A DNA stretch of 51,137 nt from an uncultured Geobacter sp. (GCA_937860145.1 CALMBF010000004.1:1-51137), one strand, 5' to 3'; counted from the first letter of the stretch, positions 26,662 through 35,838 are shown. A program made the numbers and translations. Notes: generated by a model from the sequence alone, not told the origin.

Positions 26662-27589
26662 CCAGCACCAGGTTGCCCGGCTTGATGGTGCCGTTGCGCC
26701 GGTTCTCGTCCATGACCAGGCCGACCGATGCTGCGGCGGTGTTGCCGAAGCGGTCGAGATTGAGGAGGAACTTTTCCCTCCCGATCCCGGTTTTCTTGGT
26801 GATGTGGTCGATGATTCTCAGGTTTGCCTGGTGGGGGATGATGAAATCGAGGTCCGCAGGTGTGATGCCGGCAGAGGCGGTGACCTCTTCGATGATTTTC
26901 GGGATGACGTCGGTGGCAAAGACAAAGACCTTTTTCCCTTCCATGAAAAAGGTGTTCTCCCTGGCGGCAATCGTCTCCGCAGTCACCGGTTTGCGTGAGC
27001 CGGAGGATGGTACCTGGATCAGGTCCCAGCCGCGGCCGTCGCTCTTTATCATGGTCTGAAGGAGCCCGGTGCGCTGTTCCGTTGCCCGGAGAATGACCGC
27101 CCCGGCGCCGTCACCGAACAGGGGGCACGATCCCTTGTCGTCGAAGTTGAGGATTTTGGAGTAGGTGTCCGCGCCGATGACCAGGGCGGTTCTGCATTTG
27201 CCCGCCTTGATGAAGCTGTCGGCCGTGTCGAGGGCGTAGACTAGGCTGCTGCAGACCGAGTTCATGTCAAAGGCGAACGCGTTGACGGCACCGATGTTCT
27301 TCTGCACCATGCAGGCGGTAGACGGCAGGATCATGTCCGGTGTGGAGGTGGCCACGATAATGCAGTCCAGCTCTGCCGGGTCGATGTTGCCCGCCGCCAG
27401 GGCGTTCAGGGCTGCTTCGGTGGCGATATCCGAGGTGGACTGCTGTTCGCCGACGAACCGCCGTTCACGGATCCCGGTACGGGAAAGAATCCAGTTGTCC
27501 GCATCCTCGACGAGGTAGTTGAAAAAATCATTGGGGACTATCCGGTTAGGGATGCCAGACCCCGTGGCGATCAATTCTGAAAAGAGCAT
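26609..27589 (-). CDS. fabH: 3-oxoacyl-ACP synthase III (KAS III)
   Basis: FabH condenses acetyl-CoA with malonyl-ACP to start fatty-acid synthesis. The 326-residue protein has the full Cys-His-Asn triad: Cys113 in SVCSSL, His253 in IPHQANLRI and Asn283 in FGNTAAAS. The C-terminal GFGGGLSWG is also typical. It stands alone rather than in a fab cluster, so it may be a second KAS III copy with a different primer preference; that is inference. AGAGGATC lies before the ATG at 27589. Confidence 0.95.
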   Translation of the reverse strand: MLFSELIATGSGIPNRIVPNDFFNYLVEDADNWILSRTGIRERRFVGEQQSTSDIATEAALNALAAGNIDPAELDCIIVATSTPDMILPSTACMVQKNIGAVNAFAFDMNSVCSSLVYALDTADSFIKAGKCRTALVIGADTYSKILNFDDKGSCPLFGDGAGAVILRATEQRTGLLQTMIKSDGRGWDLIQVPSSGSRKPVTAETIAARENTFFMEGKKVFVFATDVIPKIIEEVTASAGITPADLDFIIPHQANLRIIDHITKKTGIGREKFLLNLDRFGNTAAASVGLVMDENRRNGTIKPGNLVLVMGFGGGLSWGGLLIRF

Positions 27590-27638
27590 AGTGATCCTCT
27601 GTTAATTAAAAATAAAACAGTGGTTGTGATCATCTGGT

Positions 27639-27667
27639 TATATCGCACATAAAGGATTTTAAGTCAA
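27639..27667 (-). promoter_or_regulatory. Candidate promoter for fabH
   Basis: On the minus strand TTGACT (27667-27662) is followed 17 bases later by GATATA (27644-27639), or 19 bases later by the better TATAAC (27642-27637). The leader to fabH is about 45 bases, AT-rich. Confidence 0.4.
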
Positions 27668-27678
27668 ATTAAACATTC

Positions 27679-28014
27679 TCAAGGAGGTGGGTCATTGTCG
27701 CGGGGAGTCCGGGCAAGTGCCGCATCGACGACTGCGGCGAACCAGAGAACGATGAATCCGGACATGAGCCAGGTGATGTGCGGCGAATTCTGCCGTACGG
27801 TTTCCAGTACCTTGAGTGCTTCGCCCGTGCCCGACATGTTCGCCGTCAGCAGGAAGCTCCCCATCCCCTTCACGACGACGAAGAGGGCTGCGAGCAGGAA
27901 AATGTTCACAAGGGCCAGGATGATCCCCCCCTTGACCCTGTCTCCCTTGTAGAGCTGCCCCATGCCGGGGAGAACGAATGCGGAGAGAAGTGCTGCCTTG
28001 ATATGTATCTGCAT
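27679..28014 (-). CDS. Hypothetical small membrane protein
   Basis: This 111-residue protein has hydrophobic segments at about residues 5-18, 29-49 and 83-102. Its N-terminal segment LPGMGQLYKGDRVKGG resembles the glycine/tyrosine turn of TM2-type small membrane proteins. The C-terminus is proline- and aspartate-rich and cytoplasmic by the positive-inside rule. AGGG lies 8 bases before the ATG. It is just upstream of fabH on the same strand and divergent from a HEAT-repeat gene. Function unknown. Confidence 0.75.
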   Translation of the reverse strand: MQIHIKAALLSAFVLPGMGQLYKGDRVKGGIILALVNIFLLAALFVVVKGMGSFLLTANMSGTGEALKVLETVRQNSPHITWLMSGFIVLWFAAVVDAALARTPRDNDPPP

Positions 28015-28073
28015 GGCGATACCCTGAATCAGTGGTTGTAAATCGGAACGTTTTTGGTAATAATGCCTTAATC

Positions 28074-28655
28074 ATGGAACAGAGTGCAACGGCAAAAAGA
28101 AGAGCGGCTTTGATACCTCTGCTGAAGGACCCCGAAGGAGAGGTGAGTGCAGCGGCTGCGGCGGCACTTGAACAGCTTGAAGGGGTGCAGAGCCTGGAGA
28201 GCGTCGTCGAGCAGCTGAAAAAAGGAAACATGGCCGCAAAGGTCAGGGCCATCTATGCGCTTGCCGAGATTGGCGGGGAGAAGGTCATTGCGCCCCTCGT
28301 CTACTGTGCTTCCCGGCCCGAGGACGAGCTCAGGGGGGCCGCCATAGACGCTCTGGGCACACTGGCCAACCGTTCGACCCTGCAGGTCCTGACGGAACGC
28401 CTGAAGGACGGAAACACCGGTATCCAGGCCAGGGCGATCAGGGCTCTGGGGAATTTCCGCGATCCCGCCCTTATCCCGGCTCTCCTGCCCTTTCTCGATT
28501 CCGGCGACGGTCTTACCGATGTGGAGGCAGTCATTGCCCTCAGCAGGATCGACAACGGTTCGCTGGAGGAGAGGTTCATCGCCCTGACCCGTTCCCCCAA
28601 CGGTGCCACCCGTGCCGCGGCGGCAACAGCCCTTGGCCTGCTCAGGCTTGCCTGA
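28074..28655 (+). CDS. HEAT-repeat protein (193 residues)
   Basis: The protein is built almost entirely of HEAT/PBS-lyase-type helical repeats, with recurring units such as VRAIYALAEIGG, GAAIDALGTLAN, ARAIRALGNFRD and DVEAVIALSRID spaced about 31 residues apart. These repeats make protein-binding scaffolds and carry no catalytic residues. I start at the ATG at 28074 (MEQSATAK); an in-frame upstream GTG lacks support, and no strong ribosome site is visible. It converges with, and overlaps by 14 bp, the HD-GYP gene, whose operon partner is also a HEAT-repeat protein. Confidence 0.8.
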   Translation: MEQSATAKRRAALIPLLKDPEGEVSAAAAAALEQLEGVQSLESVVEQLKKGNMAAKVRAIYALAEIGGEKVIAPLVYCASRPEDELRGAAIDALGTLANRSTLQVLTERLKDGNTGIQARAIRALGNFRDPALIPALLPFLDSGDGLTDVEAVIALSRIDNGSLEERFIALTRSPNGATRAAAATALGLLRLA

Positions 28656-30012
28656 AGTACTCCCCCACGTCGATCCCCTTGGTCAGGGGGTTGATGACCG
28701 CAACGATTTTCACCCCGTTCCCCTGTCGCTCTTCAAGCTTCTCCGTAAACGGTTTTTCCACGAGATCCCCCTCGGCATCGAATAGTACCCTTATCTGTGG
28801 CAGCTCCTGGTTGTTCAGGTTCGCCTTCCAGACAAGGGCTATTTCGTTGGTCTCAAGCCGGACCAGGGTGCCGGGCGGATATTTGCCCATCATCTTGGCA
28901 AAGCTTTTGACCATCTCCGGATTCAGGAACTCCCCCGCGAGTCCCTGCATCAGGTTGATGGCCGTGGCCGGGGGCATCGGCAGCTGGTACGTCCGCAGGG
29001 TCGTGCAGGCGTCGAAGCAGTCGGCGATGGCGATGACCTGGCTGAGGTCGCTCAGGTCGAGCTCCTGGGCCCATTCCGGATACCCCTTGCGGTTATAGCG
29101 CAGATGATGCCCGAGAACGGCCTCTGCCACCTGCTTGGTAAGTCCCGACATCTTTTCGACGATCTTTACCCCGTCTTCAGGATGTTTCTTGATCTCGTTG
29201 AACTCGATGGTGGAGAGTTTGCCCGGCTTGTTGATGATGGATTTGGACACCATGGTCTTGCCGATGTCATGGAGGAAACCGGCAATACCCGCCTCCTCGA
29301 TGCGCTGGCGGTCCAGTTTCATGTGGGCGGCCAGGGCCATGGCGATGACACCGACATTGACGCTATGGTTGAAGGTATAGTTGTCGTAATCCTTGATCAT
29401 GGCAAGGCAGGCCACGACCAGGGGGTCCTGGACGGCGATGTCGGTAAACTGCCGTGTCGCTGCCAGCAGCCTCTCGCTGGATGGGATGCGGTGTTCCTCT
29501 ATATCGATGAACGCAGTCCTGATTGACTCCAGGGCCGTCTGGTAGGCGTTGCCTGCCTCGTGCAGCAGCCGTTCCTCCGTATCTTCGGAGGAGATGACGA
29601 GCAGGTGGGTGATGCCGGCTTCCTCCATGGCCTTGACGATGTTCCCGGTTGTCATGTTCCTGTCGGAAAGCAGCTTGGCCGTCTGGAAGAGTTCGTCCGC
29701 CTCAACCCCCTGCGTGATGATGATCGCGTCAATCTTGCGGGAGGCGAAGATGTTGGCAAGCTCCTCGACCGGCGGGGGGGCGGTGACGAAGAGGTGGTCC
29801 TCGACGAAGAGGATTTCGTCGGCCAGGCCGAGGCGGATGGAGTTCGCTGACAGGAGGTGTGTCGTGATAAGGCTGTGGAGGTCGTTGAGGGGGCGCGTCA
29901 GGGCCGGATTCCCCGGAGGGTAGAGGGTCGTGCTCCGGATGATGCCGGAAAAGATTGATGCCAGGCGCTGGGCATTGGCAAACGACAGTTTCGACGTTGT
30001 AGGGGTAATCAT
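28642..30012 (-). CDS. HD-GYP domain protein (putative cyclic-di-GMP phosphodiesterase)
   Basis: This 456-residue protein has an HD-GYP domain (around residues 200-370). The metal ligands and signature are present: His216 (NHSVNVG), HD248-249 with Lys252 (HDIGK), His277, HH302-303 and GYP at 310-312. HD-GYP enzymes hydrolyse cyclic-di-GMP. The N-terminal 150 residues have no receiver or PAS motif but share the YPPGNP-type segment with the upstream HEAT protein. The start codon shares one base with the HEAT gene stop (TAATG), so the two are translationally coupled. Confidence 0.9.
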   Translation of the reverse strand: MITPTTSKLSFANAQRLASIFSGIIRSTTLYPPGNPALTRPLNDLHSLITTHLLSANSIRLGLADEILFVEDHLFVTAPPPVEELANIFASRKIDAIIITQGVEADELFQTAKLLSDRNMTTGNIVKAMEEAGITHLLVISSEDTEERLLHEAGNAYQTALESIRTAFIDIEEHRIPSSERLLAATRQFTDIAVQDPLVVACLAMIKDYDNYTFNHSVNVGVIAMALAAHMKLDRQRIEEAGIAGFLHDIGKTMVSKSIINKPGKLSTIEFNEIKKHPEDGVKIVEKMSGLTKQVAEAVLGHHLRYNRKGYPEWAQELDLSDLSQVIAIADCFDACTTLRTYQLPMPPATAINLMQGLAGEFLNPEMVKSFAKMMGKYPPGTLVRLETNEIALVWKANLNNQELPQIRVLFDAEGDLVEKPFTEKLEERQGNGVKIVAVINPLTKGIDVGEYFRQA

Positions 30013-31607
30013 TATTTAGCCAGTCTCTCCAGGTTGTCGGCCGCTTCGCCGCAGGCTTTCCCCAGGGGGGAGTCCTGTCGCGCCATCTGCTTGAGCAGCG
30101 GAATGGCCGATTCGTCTCCCATCTGCCCTAGTGCGTTGGCAATCGCGATCTTGAGTTCCTGCCAGCGGCGTGGCGCCAGCCATCCCCTGCACCCCAGCAG
30201 GTTCAGCAATGCATCCGTCGCCTGTCTGTCACCGATTCTGCCGATGGCTACGAGTGCCTGCTTCTTCAGGGCAAGTTCCTTCAGAAAAGGGTCGGCAGTG
30301 GTGATGATCTCCAGCAGAGGCCGTACGGCGGCCCGTGCACGTATCGATCCCAGGGAGTAGATTGCCTGGCGGACCACGTCGGCATCGCTGTCGCCTATGA
30401 GGGAAACAAGGGTGCTCTCTGCACCGTGGGGACTTATTTTGAGCAGCGACTTGATGACCTCCTTGCGCACTTTCTGCTCGGGATGAGCCGCCGTCGACTG
30501 GAGAGCCTTCAATGCCGTCGGTGAGGCGATCTCACCCAGGATGGTCACCATGTTTCGTACCACGTACCAGCGTTCGTCCCTGAGCATGGAGAGGAGAGCG
30601 GGTATGCCGGCTTCGCCGGTCCTGGTGAGGAATGAGGCGATGGTTTTCCTCTCGTGAAGCGCGTCGGCAACACAGAGCCTTTGGATGAGGGGGTACGCCA
30701 TGCTCTTGCCGATGAGGGCGCAGAGCCCGCCGAGCAGCGCGATGCAGGCCCCGTTGTTCCGCAATGACTGGTCGAGGAGGTAGGAGGCCATGGGGCTGTC
30801 GGTCATCTGCTCGATGGTGAACCTGACATACTCCCGCTGCTGATCGCTCAGCTGCTGCTGGTCGTGCTCTGCCAGCATGACGGTGAGTGCCGGCACGAGG
30901 GGGGCGAATACCTCTTTTCTCCGCAGCTTTTCCGCAGCATCGATGATCCCCCGGAGCAGCTGGAGATAGCGCGGCTCGCTCGTTTCCTCCTTCAGTTGGG
31001 CAATGAGTGCATCCAGCTCCAGGGCCTCCTGGAGTTCCGCTTCGTTCTTCGAACCGGCCTTTGCCTGATTCTCCCCCTCCTCGTCCAGGTTCTCCCCGCT
31101 GATATCGGGGGTTTCCTCCTCTTTCTCCAGACCGTTTTTCAGGGCATCGAGGTCAACTTCATTGGCTCCGATGGTGGTGATTCCCGCGGCGGTCATCTCC
31201 GTTTCCACCCCGCCACGGGCAAGAATCGCCGGGGCTTCGATGGTCAGGATGGCGAGAAAGGCCGCGAGATCGCGCAGGGTGACTTCCGGAACGATGGTCA
31301 GGCGTTGCAGTTTGCGCGTCAGCATCTCCCGTGCGAGCCCTTTAGCGGTGAGGGAGCCGCTCTTCAGCGCGGGTCTGTCGGCAACGGTGCACGCCTCCCT
31401 GCTCCAGAGGAGGACGATCTCTTCCCCGTTGAGGAGCGGCTGCAGCTGCTGGAACGCCGAGGCGACACTCTCGTCCCTCTGGGGGTGTCCGGAAGGGTAG
31501 AACGTCAGGGCTTTCAAAGCCTTGGCCAGGGCGTTCAGGGCGTTTTCCAGCAGGACTTCTTCCCGCTGCCCTTTTCCCAGGAGCGAAGGCTGGTGCGGTG
31601 ATGCCAT
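30012..31607 (-). CDS. HEAT-repeat protein with N-terminal domain shared with the HD-GYP protein
   Basis: This 531-residue cytoplasmic protein has three parts. Residues 15-150 match the N-terminal region of the downstream HD-GYP protein (LTFYPSGHP versus LYPPGNP, then ARKLQRLTI-like and LRDLAAFL segments). Residues 160-200 form an acidic linker. Residues 220-525 are HEAT-type repeats (for example VRKEVIKSLLKI, VVRQAIYSLGSI, KIAIANALGQMGD). GAGG precedes the ATG at 31607. The coupling suggests it binds or regulates the HD-GYP enzyme; that is inference. Confidence 0.8.
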   Translation of the reverse strand: MASPHQPSLLGKGQREEVLLENALNALAKALKALTFYPSGHPQRDESVASAFQQLQPLLNGEEIVLLWSREACTVADRPALKSGSLTAKGLAREMLTRKLQRLTIVPEVTLRDLAAFLAILTIEAPAILARGGVETEMTAAGITTIGANEVDLDALKNGLEKEEETPDISGENLDEEGENQAKAGSKNEAELQEALELDALIAQLKEETSEPRYLQLLRGIIDAAEKLRRKEVFAPLVPALTVMLAEHDQQQLSDQQREYVRFTIEQMTDSPMASYLLDQSLRNNGACIALLGGLCALIGKSMAYPLIQRLCVADALHERKTIASFLTRTGEAGIPALLSMLRDERWYVVRNMVTILGEIASPTALKALQSTAAHPEQKVRKEVIKSLLKISPHGAESTLVSLIGDSDADVVRQAIYSLGSIRARAAVRPLLEIITTADPFLKELALKKQALVAIGRIGDRQATDALLNLLGCRGWLAPRRWQELKIAIANALGQMGDESAIPLLKQMARQDSPLGKACGEAADNLERLAK

Positions 31608-31640
31608 GTGAGCCTCTAATGATCGTAAATACGTCCCCTT

Positions 31641-31668
31641 ATCCTAGCGAAATTAGTTAAATTTGCAA
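31641..31668 (-). promoter_or_regulatory. Candidate promoter for the HEAT/HD-GYP operon
   Basis: On the minus strand TTGCAA (31668-31663) and TAGGAT (31646-31641) are separated by 16 bases, 34 bases before the start codon. Confidence 0.4.
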
Positions 31669-31706
31669 GTGCTATTCAAGTGACGGGGAACCTGCGGAGA
31701 GTCGGG

Positions 31707-31735
31707 TTGACAGCAGGGGGGGAGGAGCATAAAAT
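31707..31735 (+). promoter_or_regulatory. sigma70-type promoter for radA
   Basis: TTGACA (31707-31712) and TAAAAT (31730-31735) are separated by exactly 17 bases, 27 bases before the radA start. Confidence 0.75.
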
Positions 31736-31762
31736 CCGGCGGTAAATGGAAGGGGGAGATGC

Positions 31763-33109
31763 GTGAAGAACAGGGTCCTTTTTGCATGTCAGAAGTGCGG
31801 CCACCAGTCGGCCAAGTGGCTTGGCAGGTGCCCCGACTGCGGCTCGTGGAACAGCATGGCCGAGGAGGTTGCGGTCAAGAGCGGGTCGGCCGTGCCCCAC
31901 GCCGAAGCGGCAAAACCGGTCAGGATTTCCCAGGTGACCAGGGACGTGGAGGAGCGGCTCTCCTGCGGGATCTCGGAGCTGGACCGCGTCCTCGGGGGAG
32001 GTCTCGTGGCGGGGTCCATGGTCCTGATCGGCGGAGATCCGGGCATCGGCAAATCCACCCTGCTGCTCCAAGCATCAGCCTATCTCTCCGGTACTGCGGG
32101 GACGGTGCTGTACGTCTCCGCCGAGGAGTCTGCCCAGCAGATCAAGCTCAGATCGATCCGCATGGGTATCAACGCGGATGATCTCTTCCTGCTTGCCGAA
32201 ACGAACATCGAACGGATCCTGACCCACATCCAGCAGCTTAAACCGCGGGCGGTGATCGTTGACTCCATCCAGACCGTCTTCACCGGGGCGATTGAATCGG
32301 CGCCGGGGAGTGTCAGCCAGGTGCGCGAATCGGCCGGTCGGCTGATGCTCACCGCCAAGGGGAGCGGCATCCCCATCTTTCTCGTCGGCCACGTGACCAA
32401 GGATGGTGCCCTTGCCGGCCCGCGGGTGCTCGAGCACCTGGTGGATACGGTCCTCTATTTCGAAGGGGATGCCGGGCATGCGTTCCGGATCCTCCGCGCG
32501 GTGAAAAACCGTTTCGGTTCCACCAACGAGATCGGTGTCTTCGAGATGAAGGACAGCGGACTCTGCGAGGTCCGCAACCCTTCCGAGCTGTTCCTTGCCG
32601 AACGGCCGCTGGGGGTGTCCGGCTCCGTCGTCGTCGCCGCCCTGGAAGGGAGCAGGCCGCTCCTGGTGGAGCTGCAGGCCCTGGTAACCTCCTCCTCCTT
32701 CGGTAATCCGCGCCGGACCACCATCGGTATCGATCACAACCGGCTGGCTCTCCTGGTCGCCGTCCTGGAAAAAAAGGTCGGGCTGCATCTCTCCGGCCAG
32801 GATATTTTCCTCAACGCAGCCGGAGGCGTCCGCCTCAACGAGCCTTCGGCAGATCTTGCCATCGTCATGGCCGTGGCCTCGAGTCACCTCGACAAGACGG
32901 TCGATCCCCAATCGGTTTTTCTGGGGGAGGTCGGCCTGTCCGGGGAGGTGCGCGGCATATCCCAGCCCGAGCTCAGGGTAAAGGAGGCGGCCAAGCTCGG
33001 GTTTACCCGCTGCATCCTGCCGGCGGGAAATCTCAAGCAGGTCAAGGTGAAGGGAGTTGAACTGGTCGGGGTGAAAAATGTGGACGAGGCGCTGCAGCGG
33101 GCGCTCTAA
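31763..33109 (+). CDS. radA: DNA repair protein RadA (Sms)
   Basis: RadA is a RecA-like DNA helicase that helps process recombination intermediates. The 448-residue protein has an N-terminal zinc finger (Cys9, Cys12, Cys23, Cys26), Walker A GGDPGIGKST (90-99), the VIVDSIQT Walker B region, the RadA-specific KNRFG motif (248-252) and a C-terminal Lon-protease-like domain. It starts with GTG at 31763, with GGAAGGGGGAG upstream; an ATG just before is in another frame. Confidence 0.96.
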   Translation: MKNRVLFACQKCGHQSAKWLGRCPDCGSWNSMAEEVAVKSGSAVPHAEAAKPVRISQVTRDVEERLSCGISELDRVLGGGLVAGSMVLIGGDPGIGKSTLLLQASAYLSGTAGTVLYVSAEESAQQIKLRSIRMGINADDLFLLAETNIERILTHIQQLKPRAVIVDSIQTVFTGAIESAPGSVSQVRESAGRLMLTAKGSGIPIFLVGHVTKDGALAGPRVLEHLVDTVLYFEGDAGHAFRILRAVKNRFGSTNEIGVFEMKDSGLCEVRNPSELFLAERPLGVSGSVVVAALEGSRPLLVELQALVTSSSFGNPRRTTIGIDHNRLALLVAVLEKKVGLHLSGQDIFLNAAGGVRLNEPSADLAIVMAVASSHLDKTVDPQSVFLGEVGLSGEVRGISQPELRVKEAAKLGFTRCILPAGNLKQVKVKGVELVGVKNVDEALQRAL

Positions 33110-33136
33110 TGCCTTGATATTGAAAAATAACTTTAC

Positions 33137-33165
33137 TTGCTCGCGGAAATATTTTTTAATATACG
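33137..33165 (+). promoter_or_regulatory. Candidate promoter for the dksA-type gene
   Basis: TTGCTC (33137-33142) and TATACG (33160-33165) are separated by 17 AT-rich bases, 24 bases before the start codon. Confidence 0.5.
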
Positions 33166-33189
33166 CTTAAACTCAGGAGGCGGGCAGTT

Positions 33190-33546
33190 ATGGATCAAGA
33201 GAAGTTGGAATATTTCAGGCAGGTCCTCCACGAAGAGATGCGGGCACTGCTGGGTGAGGCGGGCAAAACGGTTTCCGAGATGACGGCGGAAAATGTGAAT
33301 TTTCCCGATCCCACCGACAGGGCGACCCAGGAATCGGACAGGAATTTCGAGCTCAGGATCCGGGACCGTGAGCGGAAGCTGATCCTCAAGATCCGTGAAG
33401 CCCTTGAGCGGATAGACAAGGGTGAGTTCGGCATCTGCGAACTGTGCGGAGAGGATATCAGCGAAGGGAGGCTGAAAGCCAGGCCGGTCACGACACTCTG
33501 CATCGACTGCAAGATAGAAGAGGAGCGCAAGGAAAAAATCCCCTGA
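33190..33546 (+). CDS. dksA: DksA/TraR-family RNA polymerase-binding protein
   Basis: DksA enters the RNA polymerase secondary channel and with ppGpp adjusts rRNA and amino-acid promoter output. The 118-residue protein has an N-terminal coiled coil with DPTDRAT at its tip (residues 40-46), carrying the two acidic residues that reach the active site. A C-terminal zinc finger has Cys83, Cys86, Cys104 and Cys107. An AGGAGG precedes the ATG. A short DksA paralogue is a possible alternative to the main DksA. Confidence 0.92.
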   Translation: MDQEKLEYFRQVLHEEMRALLGEAGKTVSEMTAENVNFPDPTDRATQESDRNFELRIRDRERKLILKIREALERIDKGEFGICELCGEDISEGRLKARPVTTLCIDCKIEEERKEKIP

Positions 33547-33715
33547 TTCGCTCCACCATATGCCAGTATCTCCGCCCTGGAGTCGAAATGACCGATCTTC
33601 ACGCACCCGCGAAGAGCCTCACTCCGTCAGCTAGTTCCTCCCCCACGGGGACCGCAGAGCTGTTGTCAGCCCGGTCCTTTCCCTGTCCCCCCGTGCATGC
33701 ATACCCGGTGAGTTG

Positions 33716-35674
33716 ATGTCCGCCCTGGCCGACCTCATATCTGCCGGTGAAGAAACGCTGATCCGCAAGGTGATCCGCTATGCCGAGCAGATGGGGTATG
33801 CCCGCTATACCCCTGATGACGTCACGGTCTGGCAGAAAGCCGTCCAGGGGTTGTCCCGCGGGCTTGTCAAGGCGCTGGAAACCTCAACCGAAATCCCCGA
33901 ATTATTCCCCGTGGTCAGCCGTATTGACGACAGCATCGCGTCGTTCGGTATCGAGCAGGCGAGGCTGCACCGGTCCCGCGGGGTTTCCCTGGAGATGTTC
34001 CTCGGCCTGATGAAATACTTCCGCCAGAGCTACCACGACCTGGTGGAGGAAGCGGTTCGGGAGGAGGCGCAACTCTCCTGGACCCGTACCTACATCGATC
34101 GTTACTTCGACAGGATCGAGCTCGGTTTCATCGCCGAGTGGGAAAGAGCGGCGGAAGAGCTCAGCACGAGGCACGAGGAGCTCCTCCTGTCACGCAATGC
34201 GGAGCTCCAGACGGCCAATGACAAGCTGCAGCGGGAGATCGCCGAGCGCAGGCGGGCCGAAGAGAAGATCCGGTGTCTCAACATCGAGCTGGAGCGCAGG
34301 GTTGCCGAGCGGACGGCGCAGTTGCAACTGATGGCCGACCAGAATAATTACAAGGTGAAGGAACTGGCCCTGCTGAACAGGTTCAGCAGTGTCAACCTTT
34401 CCACCATCAGGCTTAACAAGCTGACCTATCTGATCCTTGCCGCCCTGACGTCCCATGAACAGAAATTTTTTGAGCGTGCCATGCTGTTCATGGTCAACGA
34501 GCGCTCGGAAGCATTGCAGGGGATGTTCGGTATCCAGCGGGACAGTGTGCCGGCGTCGACTCCCTTTTCTGAGGAGAGTGGAGAGTGGATCCTTTCCGAG
34601 GAGGAGATGGCGAGGCATTTCAATTCCGACCTGAGCCGCCGGGTCCGTTCATGCCGCCTGGAACTGACCAAAGGTAAAGGGGTGGCCAGCCGTGCGGCGG
34701 CCGAGAAGAAGGTGTTCCGTGTGAGCGGGGCGGCCGGGAGGGAGGCGGTCAACTCCGAACTGGCCGAGTTCTTCGGAGAGAACTCCTTTGCCGTCATGCC
34801 CCTTGCGGGGAAGGGGCGGGTTTTCGGGCTGGTGATGGTGGACAACCCGGTCAGCGGTAAGGAGATCAGCCGGGACGACCTGAGGTTTCTCAAGCTCTTC
34901 TCCAACAGCGCCGGCGTTGCCATCGAAAACCAGATGCTCTTTACCAGCCTGGAAGAGGCCAACAGGAAGCTCAACGAAGCCCAGGAACAGCTGATGCATG
35001 GCGAACGTCTGGCAACCATCGGCGAGATGTCCGCGGGTATTGCCCACGAGCTGAAGGGACCCCTGGTTTCCATCGGCGGTTTCGCCCGCAGGCTGGCACG
35101 GGGGGTACGGGAAGATTCCCCCGAAGCCCAGTATGTCGCCACCATTATCGAGGAGGGGCAGCGGCTCGAGAACATACTGTCCGACATGCTTTCGTTCTCC
35201 AAGAAAACCACCATCTGCTATGACCGCTGCTCCATAACCGATGTGGTCGAAAGTGCCCTGGCCATCGTTGCCCACGCCCTTGAGAAAAACCGCATCACCC
35301 TCGTCAGGGCATACCCCCGCAAGGAGTTCTTCCTGTACGGCGACTGTCAGCAGTTGAAGCAGATTTTCATCAACCTCTTCCACAATGCACAGGATGTCAT
35401 GCCGGAGGGGGGGGAGTTGAAAGTGTCGATTGCGGGAGCTGTCCTTGGGCGGGAGAAGGCCGTGGTGATCAAGGTCTCCGACACCGGCTGCGGCATACCC
35501 CCGGGCCTGCTGCACAACATCTTCAGCCCCTTCTTCACCACGAAGAAGAGCGGAACCGGCCTCGGCCTGCCGATCGTCAACCGGATAGTGTCCAACCACA
35601 AGGGGAAGATTCGGGTGAGAAACCGGGCAAGCGGGGGAGCGGAATTTGCGGTAATCCTGCCGTGCAGGGGATGA
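33716..35674 (+). CDS. GAF-containing sensor histidine kinase
   Basis: This 652-residue protein lacks an obvious membrane segment and is probably cytoplasmic. Residues 1-145 form a helical sensor region. Residues 148-205 are coiled coil rich in RRAEEKIR-type heptads, and 215-410 look like a GAF domain. The HisKA box has the phospho-acceptor His444 (GIAHELKGPL). The ATPase domain has the N box NLFHNAQDVMP, G1 DTGCGIP, F box FSPFFTTK and G2 GTGLGLPI. There is no receiver domain and no response regulator gene next to it, so it is an orphan kinase. The ATG at 33716 is used; a TTG lies one codon earlier. Confidence 0.9.
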   Translation: MSALADLISAGEETLIRKVIRYAEQMGYARYTPDDVTVWQKAVQGLSRGLVKALETSTEIPELFPVVSRIDDSIASFGIEQARLHRSRGVSLEMFLGLMKYFRQSYHDLVEEAVREEAQLSWTRTYIDRYFDRIELGFIAEWERAAEELSTRHEELLLSRNAELQTANDKLQREIAERRRAEEKIRCLNIELERRVAERTAQLQLMADQNNYKVKELALLNRFSSVNLSTIRLNKLTYLILAALTSHEQKFFERAMLFMVNERSEALQGMFGIQRDSVPASTPFSEESGEWILSEEEMARHFNSDLSRRVRSCRLELTKGKGVASRAAAEKKVFRVSGAAGREAVNSELAEFFGENSFAVMPLAGKGRVFGLVMVDNPVSGKEISRDDLRFLKLFSNSAGVAIENQMLFTSLEEANRKLNEAQEQLMHGERLATIGEMSAGIAHELKGPLVSIGGFARRLARGVREDSPEAQYVATIIEEGQRLENILSDMLSFSKKTTICYDRCSITDVVESALAIVAHALEKNRITLVRAYPRKEFFLYGDCQQLKQIFINLFHNAQDVMPEGGELKVSIAGAVLGREKAVVIKVSDTGCGIPPGLLHNIFSPFFTTKKSGTGLGLPIVNRIVSNHKGKIRVRNRASGGAEFAVILPCRG

Positions 35675-35680
35675 AAACTC

Positions 35681-35709
35681 TTTTCAAGTTGCCGTCGTCG
35701 TAGTATACA
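35681..35709 (+). promoter_or_regulatory. Promoter of the tRNA-Ala gene
   Basis: TTTTCA (35681-35686) and TATACA (35704-35709) are separated by 17 bases, placing the start a few bases before the mature tRNA. Confidence 0.5.
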
Positions 35710-35722
35710 ATGGGTACGTAAT

Positions 35723-35798
35723 GGGGATGTAGCTCAGCTGGGAGAGCGATGCGTTCGCAACGCATAGGTCGACGGTTCGATCCCGTTCATCTCCACCA
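35723..35798 (+). tRNA. tRNA-Ala (anticodon CGC)
   Basis: A full 76-base cloverleaf with encoded CCA is visible. The acceptor stem GGGGATG pairs with CATCTCC, including the G3:U70 wobble that specifies alanine. The D-loop has AGCTGGGA, the anticodon stem ATGCG/CGCAT holds the loop TTCGCAA with CGC, and the T-arm has GTTCGATCC. It marks the boundary between core chromosome and the accessory region. Confidence 0.96.
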
Positions 35799-35809
35799 AT
35801 AAAAACAGT

Positions 35810-35838
35810 GGGTTGCAGCAATAGTTGCAGCCCTTTTT
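35810..35838 (+). terminator. Intrinsic terminator of the tRNA-Ala gene
   Basis: GGGTTGCAGC (35810-35819) pairs with GTTGCAGCCC (35824-35833) through ten pairs including two G-U, with an AATA loop, followed by five Ts. Confidence 0.85.
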
